In this document: piece after piece, positions 3,788-5,451 of the stretch
Layout: each line of letters opens with the position of its first letter
Position numbering within the stretch: the stretch's first letter is position 1
NCBI GenBank assembly: GCA_900548795.1
Contig: URLT01000105.1
Coordinates: forward strand, 1-5,451
DNA length: 5,451 bases
Origin: an uncultured Eubacteriales bacterium
Lineage (GTDB): Bacteria; Bacillota; Clostridia; Oscillospirales; Oscillospiraceae
Reading direction: 5' to 3'
Position numbers and translations under genes: made by a program
Notes under the pieces: model-generated
The model's database searches: none
What the model was told of the DNA's origin: nothing
What the model saw: only the letters and a program-made list of their open reading frames with translations

Positions 3788-5451
3788 ATGTATTACTCTG
3801 CCGGAACCTACGAAGCGTTTGCCCATCCCGAAAAGCCGAAGGACGTCGAAAAAAAGTCGGCCTATATCATCGGCACGGGTCTTGCAGGCCTGACGGCCGC
3901 CTTTTACCTCGTCCGCGACGGACAGATGCCGGGCGAGCACATCCACCTGCTGGAAAAGCTCGAGCTTGCCGGAGGAAGCTGCGACGGCCGCAAGGACGTG
4001 ACCAAGGGCTTCTTCATGCGCGGCGGCCGCGAAATGGACAACCATTTCGAGGTCATGTGGGACACCTTCCGCGACGTGCCGTCCATTGAAACGCCGGGCG
4101 TCTCGGTGCTCGACGAATACTACTGGCTCAACAAGCACGACCCGAACTACTCTCTCTGCCGCGCGAGCGTGAACCGCGGCGAGGACGCGCACACCGACAA
4201 AAAATTCGAGCTGGACAAGGCTTCCGCCATGGCGCTGTCCAAGCTCTTCCTGACGCCGGAAAAGGATCTGGAGGACAAAAAGATCTCAGACGTCCTGCCC
4301 GATTCCTTCTGGAGCACGAATTTCTGGCTCTACTGGCAGACGATGTTCGCCTTCCAGCGCTGGTCGAGCGCGCTGGAGATGAAGCGCTACCTCTGCCGCT
4401 ATGTGCATCACATCGACGGTCTGCCCGACTTCAGCGCCCTGCGCTTCACCAAATATAACCAATATGAGAGCATGATCCTGCCGCTGGTGAAGTACCTCGA
4501 GGCGCACGGCGTGCACATCGAATACGGCATGGACGTGAAGAACGTCGTCATTCAGAACGAGGGCGGCAAAAGGCTTGCAAAGCAGATCGTCTATGCCAAG
4601 GACGGCGAGGAGCGCGCCATCGAGCTGACGGCCGACGACCTCGTGTTCATCACCAACGGCTGCTGCACCGACACCTCCTGCTACGGCGACCAGACCCACG
4701 CGCCCGACCTGTCCGGCGTAAAGAACGGCTTCGGCGAGTCTTGGGATATGTGGAAGGCCATCGCCGCGCAGGCCGAGCACGGCGAATTCGGCGATCCGGA
4801 CAAGTTCTGCTCCGACGTCGACGCGACCAACTGGATGAGCGCGACCGTGGCGACCTCCGACGAGGAGATCATCCGGCACATTATGAACATCTGCAAGCGC
4901 GACCCGCGCTCGGGCAAGGTGACAACGGGCGGCATTGTGACCGTGAAGGACAGCACCGACAACTGGTATCTCTCCTGGACGATCAACCGTCAGCCGCAGT
5001 TCAAGGCGCAGGATAAGAACATGGTGCTCGTCTGGCTGTATTCCCTCAACACGAACAAAGCCGGCAACTATGTGAAGAAGGCCATGCGCGACTGCACGGG
5101 CGAGGAGGTCTGCCGCGAGTGGCTCTACCACATCGGCGTGCCGACCGACCGCATCAACGCGCTGGCGCACGACGCGTGCAACACGACCACCTGCTTCATG
5201 CCGTATATCAACGCGTTCTTCCAGCCGCGCAAGGAATCCGACCGCCCGAAGGTCGTGCCCGACGGCGCCGTGAACTTCGCCTTCATCGGCCAGTTCGCCG
5301 AGACCCCGCGCGACACGATCTTCACCACCGAATATTCCATGCGCACCGGCATGGAGTCGGTCTACACCCTGCTCGACATTGACCGCGGCGTGCCCGAGGT
5401 CTGGGGCAGCAAGTACGACGTGCGCGAGCTGCTGCGCGCCTGCTACTACGC
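3788..5451 (+). CDS. ohyA: Oleate hydratase (myosin-cross-reactive antigen family), C-terminus cut off
   Basis: 554 codons are present without a stop; family members are about 590 residues, so only the tail is missing. The FAD-dependent enzyme adds water to the cis-9 double bond of unsaturated fatty acids such as oleate, giving 10-hydroxystearate; it acts at the membrane surface and can detoxify host or dietary fatty acids. The N-terminus MYYSAGTYEAFAHP is characteristic. The FAD-binding Rossmann motif is IIGTGLAGLTAA (27-38), with AGGSCDG at 61-67. RGGREMDNHFEVMW (78-91) contains catalytic Glu82, and KRYLCRYVHHIDGLP (199-213) contains Tyr201; both fall at the same numbers as in the Staphylococcus aureus enzyme as I remember it. 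Later conserved blocks include FTKYNQYESM (220-229), the ITNGCC segment and the FIGQFAETPRDTIFTTEYS FAD-contact region. AGGAGGT lies seven bases before the ATG. It has its own promoter and diverges from tdk. The partial protein has 13 cysteines, which fits an anaerobe. Confidence 0.97.
   Translation, partial: MYYSAGTYEAFAHPEKPKDVEKKSAYIIGTGLAGLTAAFYLVRDGQMPGEHIHLLEKLELAGGSCDGRKDVTKGFFMRGGREMDNHFEVMWDTFRDVPSIETPGVSVLDEYYWLNKHDPNYSLCRASVNRGEDAHTDKKFELDKASAMALSKLFLTPEKDLEDKKISDVLPDSFWSTNFWLYWQTMFAFQRWSSALEMKRYLCRYVHHIDGLPDFSALRFTKYNQYESMILPLVKYLEAHGVHIEYGMDVKNVVIQNEGGKRLAKQIVYAKDGEERAIELTADDLVFITNGCCTDTSCYGDQTHAPDLSGVKNGFGESWDMWKAIAAQAEHGEFGDPDKFCSDVDATNWMSATVATSDEEIIRHIMNICKRDPRSGKVTTGGIVTVKDSTDNWYLSWTINRQPQFKAQDKNMVLVWLYSLNTNKAGNYVKKAMRDCTGEEVCREWLYHIGVPTDRINALAHDACNTTTCFMPYINAFFQPRKESDRPKVVPDGAVNFAFIGQFAETPRDTIFTTEYSMRTGMESVYTLLDIDRGVPEVWGSKYDVRELLRACYY

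Noticed and set aside
4286..5170. 294-codon open frame on the minus strand inside ohyA
   Set aside because: It is the antisense shadow of an intact oleate hydratase frame, has low-complexity Val/Ala/Leu/Arg/His composition and no supporting ribosome binding site that I could recognise.
1..5451. CRISPR array, tRNA/rRNA genes, insertion sequence, phage or defence genes
   Set aside because: No regularly spaced repeats, no cloverleaf or rRNA-like sequence, and no transposase, integrase or nuclease motifs were seen; coding space is filled by housekeeping metabolism.

Overview
The window looks like a chromosomal piece of a moderately GC-rich Gram-positive anaerobe, most likely a gut-type Clostridia (Bacillota). 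This rests on strong AGGAGG-type ribosome binding sites, a type II lipoprotein signal peptide, a TTG start, AT-rich sigma-A-like promoters in a GC-rich background, and the gene families themselves. No genus can be named from the sequence alone. Six protein genes are visible, two of them cut by the window edges.

Positions 1-3479, all on the minus strand and read from right to left, hold a nucleoside uptake and salvage cluster: thymidine kinase (tdk), DeoD-type purine nucleoside phosphorylase (deoD), phosphopentomutase (deoB), cytidine deaminase (cdd) and the start of a BMP/PnrA-type substrate-binding lipoprotein. Together they would bring nucleosides in (lipoprotein plus an ABC transporter presumably beyond the left edge), deaminate cytidine, split purine nucleosides into base and (deoxy)ribose-1-phosphate, move the phosphate to C5 for central metabolism, and rescue thymidine as dTMP. 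No pyrimidine nucleoside phosphorylase, deoxyribose-phosphate aldolase or regulator gene is in the window. A promoter with a perfect TATAAT lies before tdk. A second, well-formed promoter lies just before the lipoprotein gene. Two long intercistronic gaps carry strong secondary structure, including a perfect 24-bp palindrome between deoB and cdd.

Positions 3480-3787 are a 308-bp divergent intergenic region with a promoter at each end. Between them are two hairpin-plus-T6 elements reading toward the right.

Positions 3788-5451, plus strand, hold most of an oleate hydratase (ohyA, formerly myosin-cross-reactive antigen), lacking only its C-terminal tail because the window ends. It is transcribed away from the nucleoside cluster and has no obvious metabolic link to it.

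The genes belong to known families. What deserves a second look is mainly the non-coding structure: the deoB-cdd palindrome, the tandem hairpins in the divergent region, and the separate promoter for the transporter gene. I did not find convincing evidence of an undescribed system.
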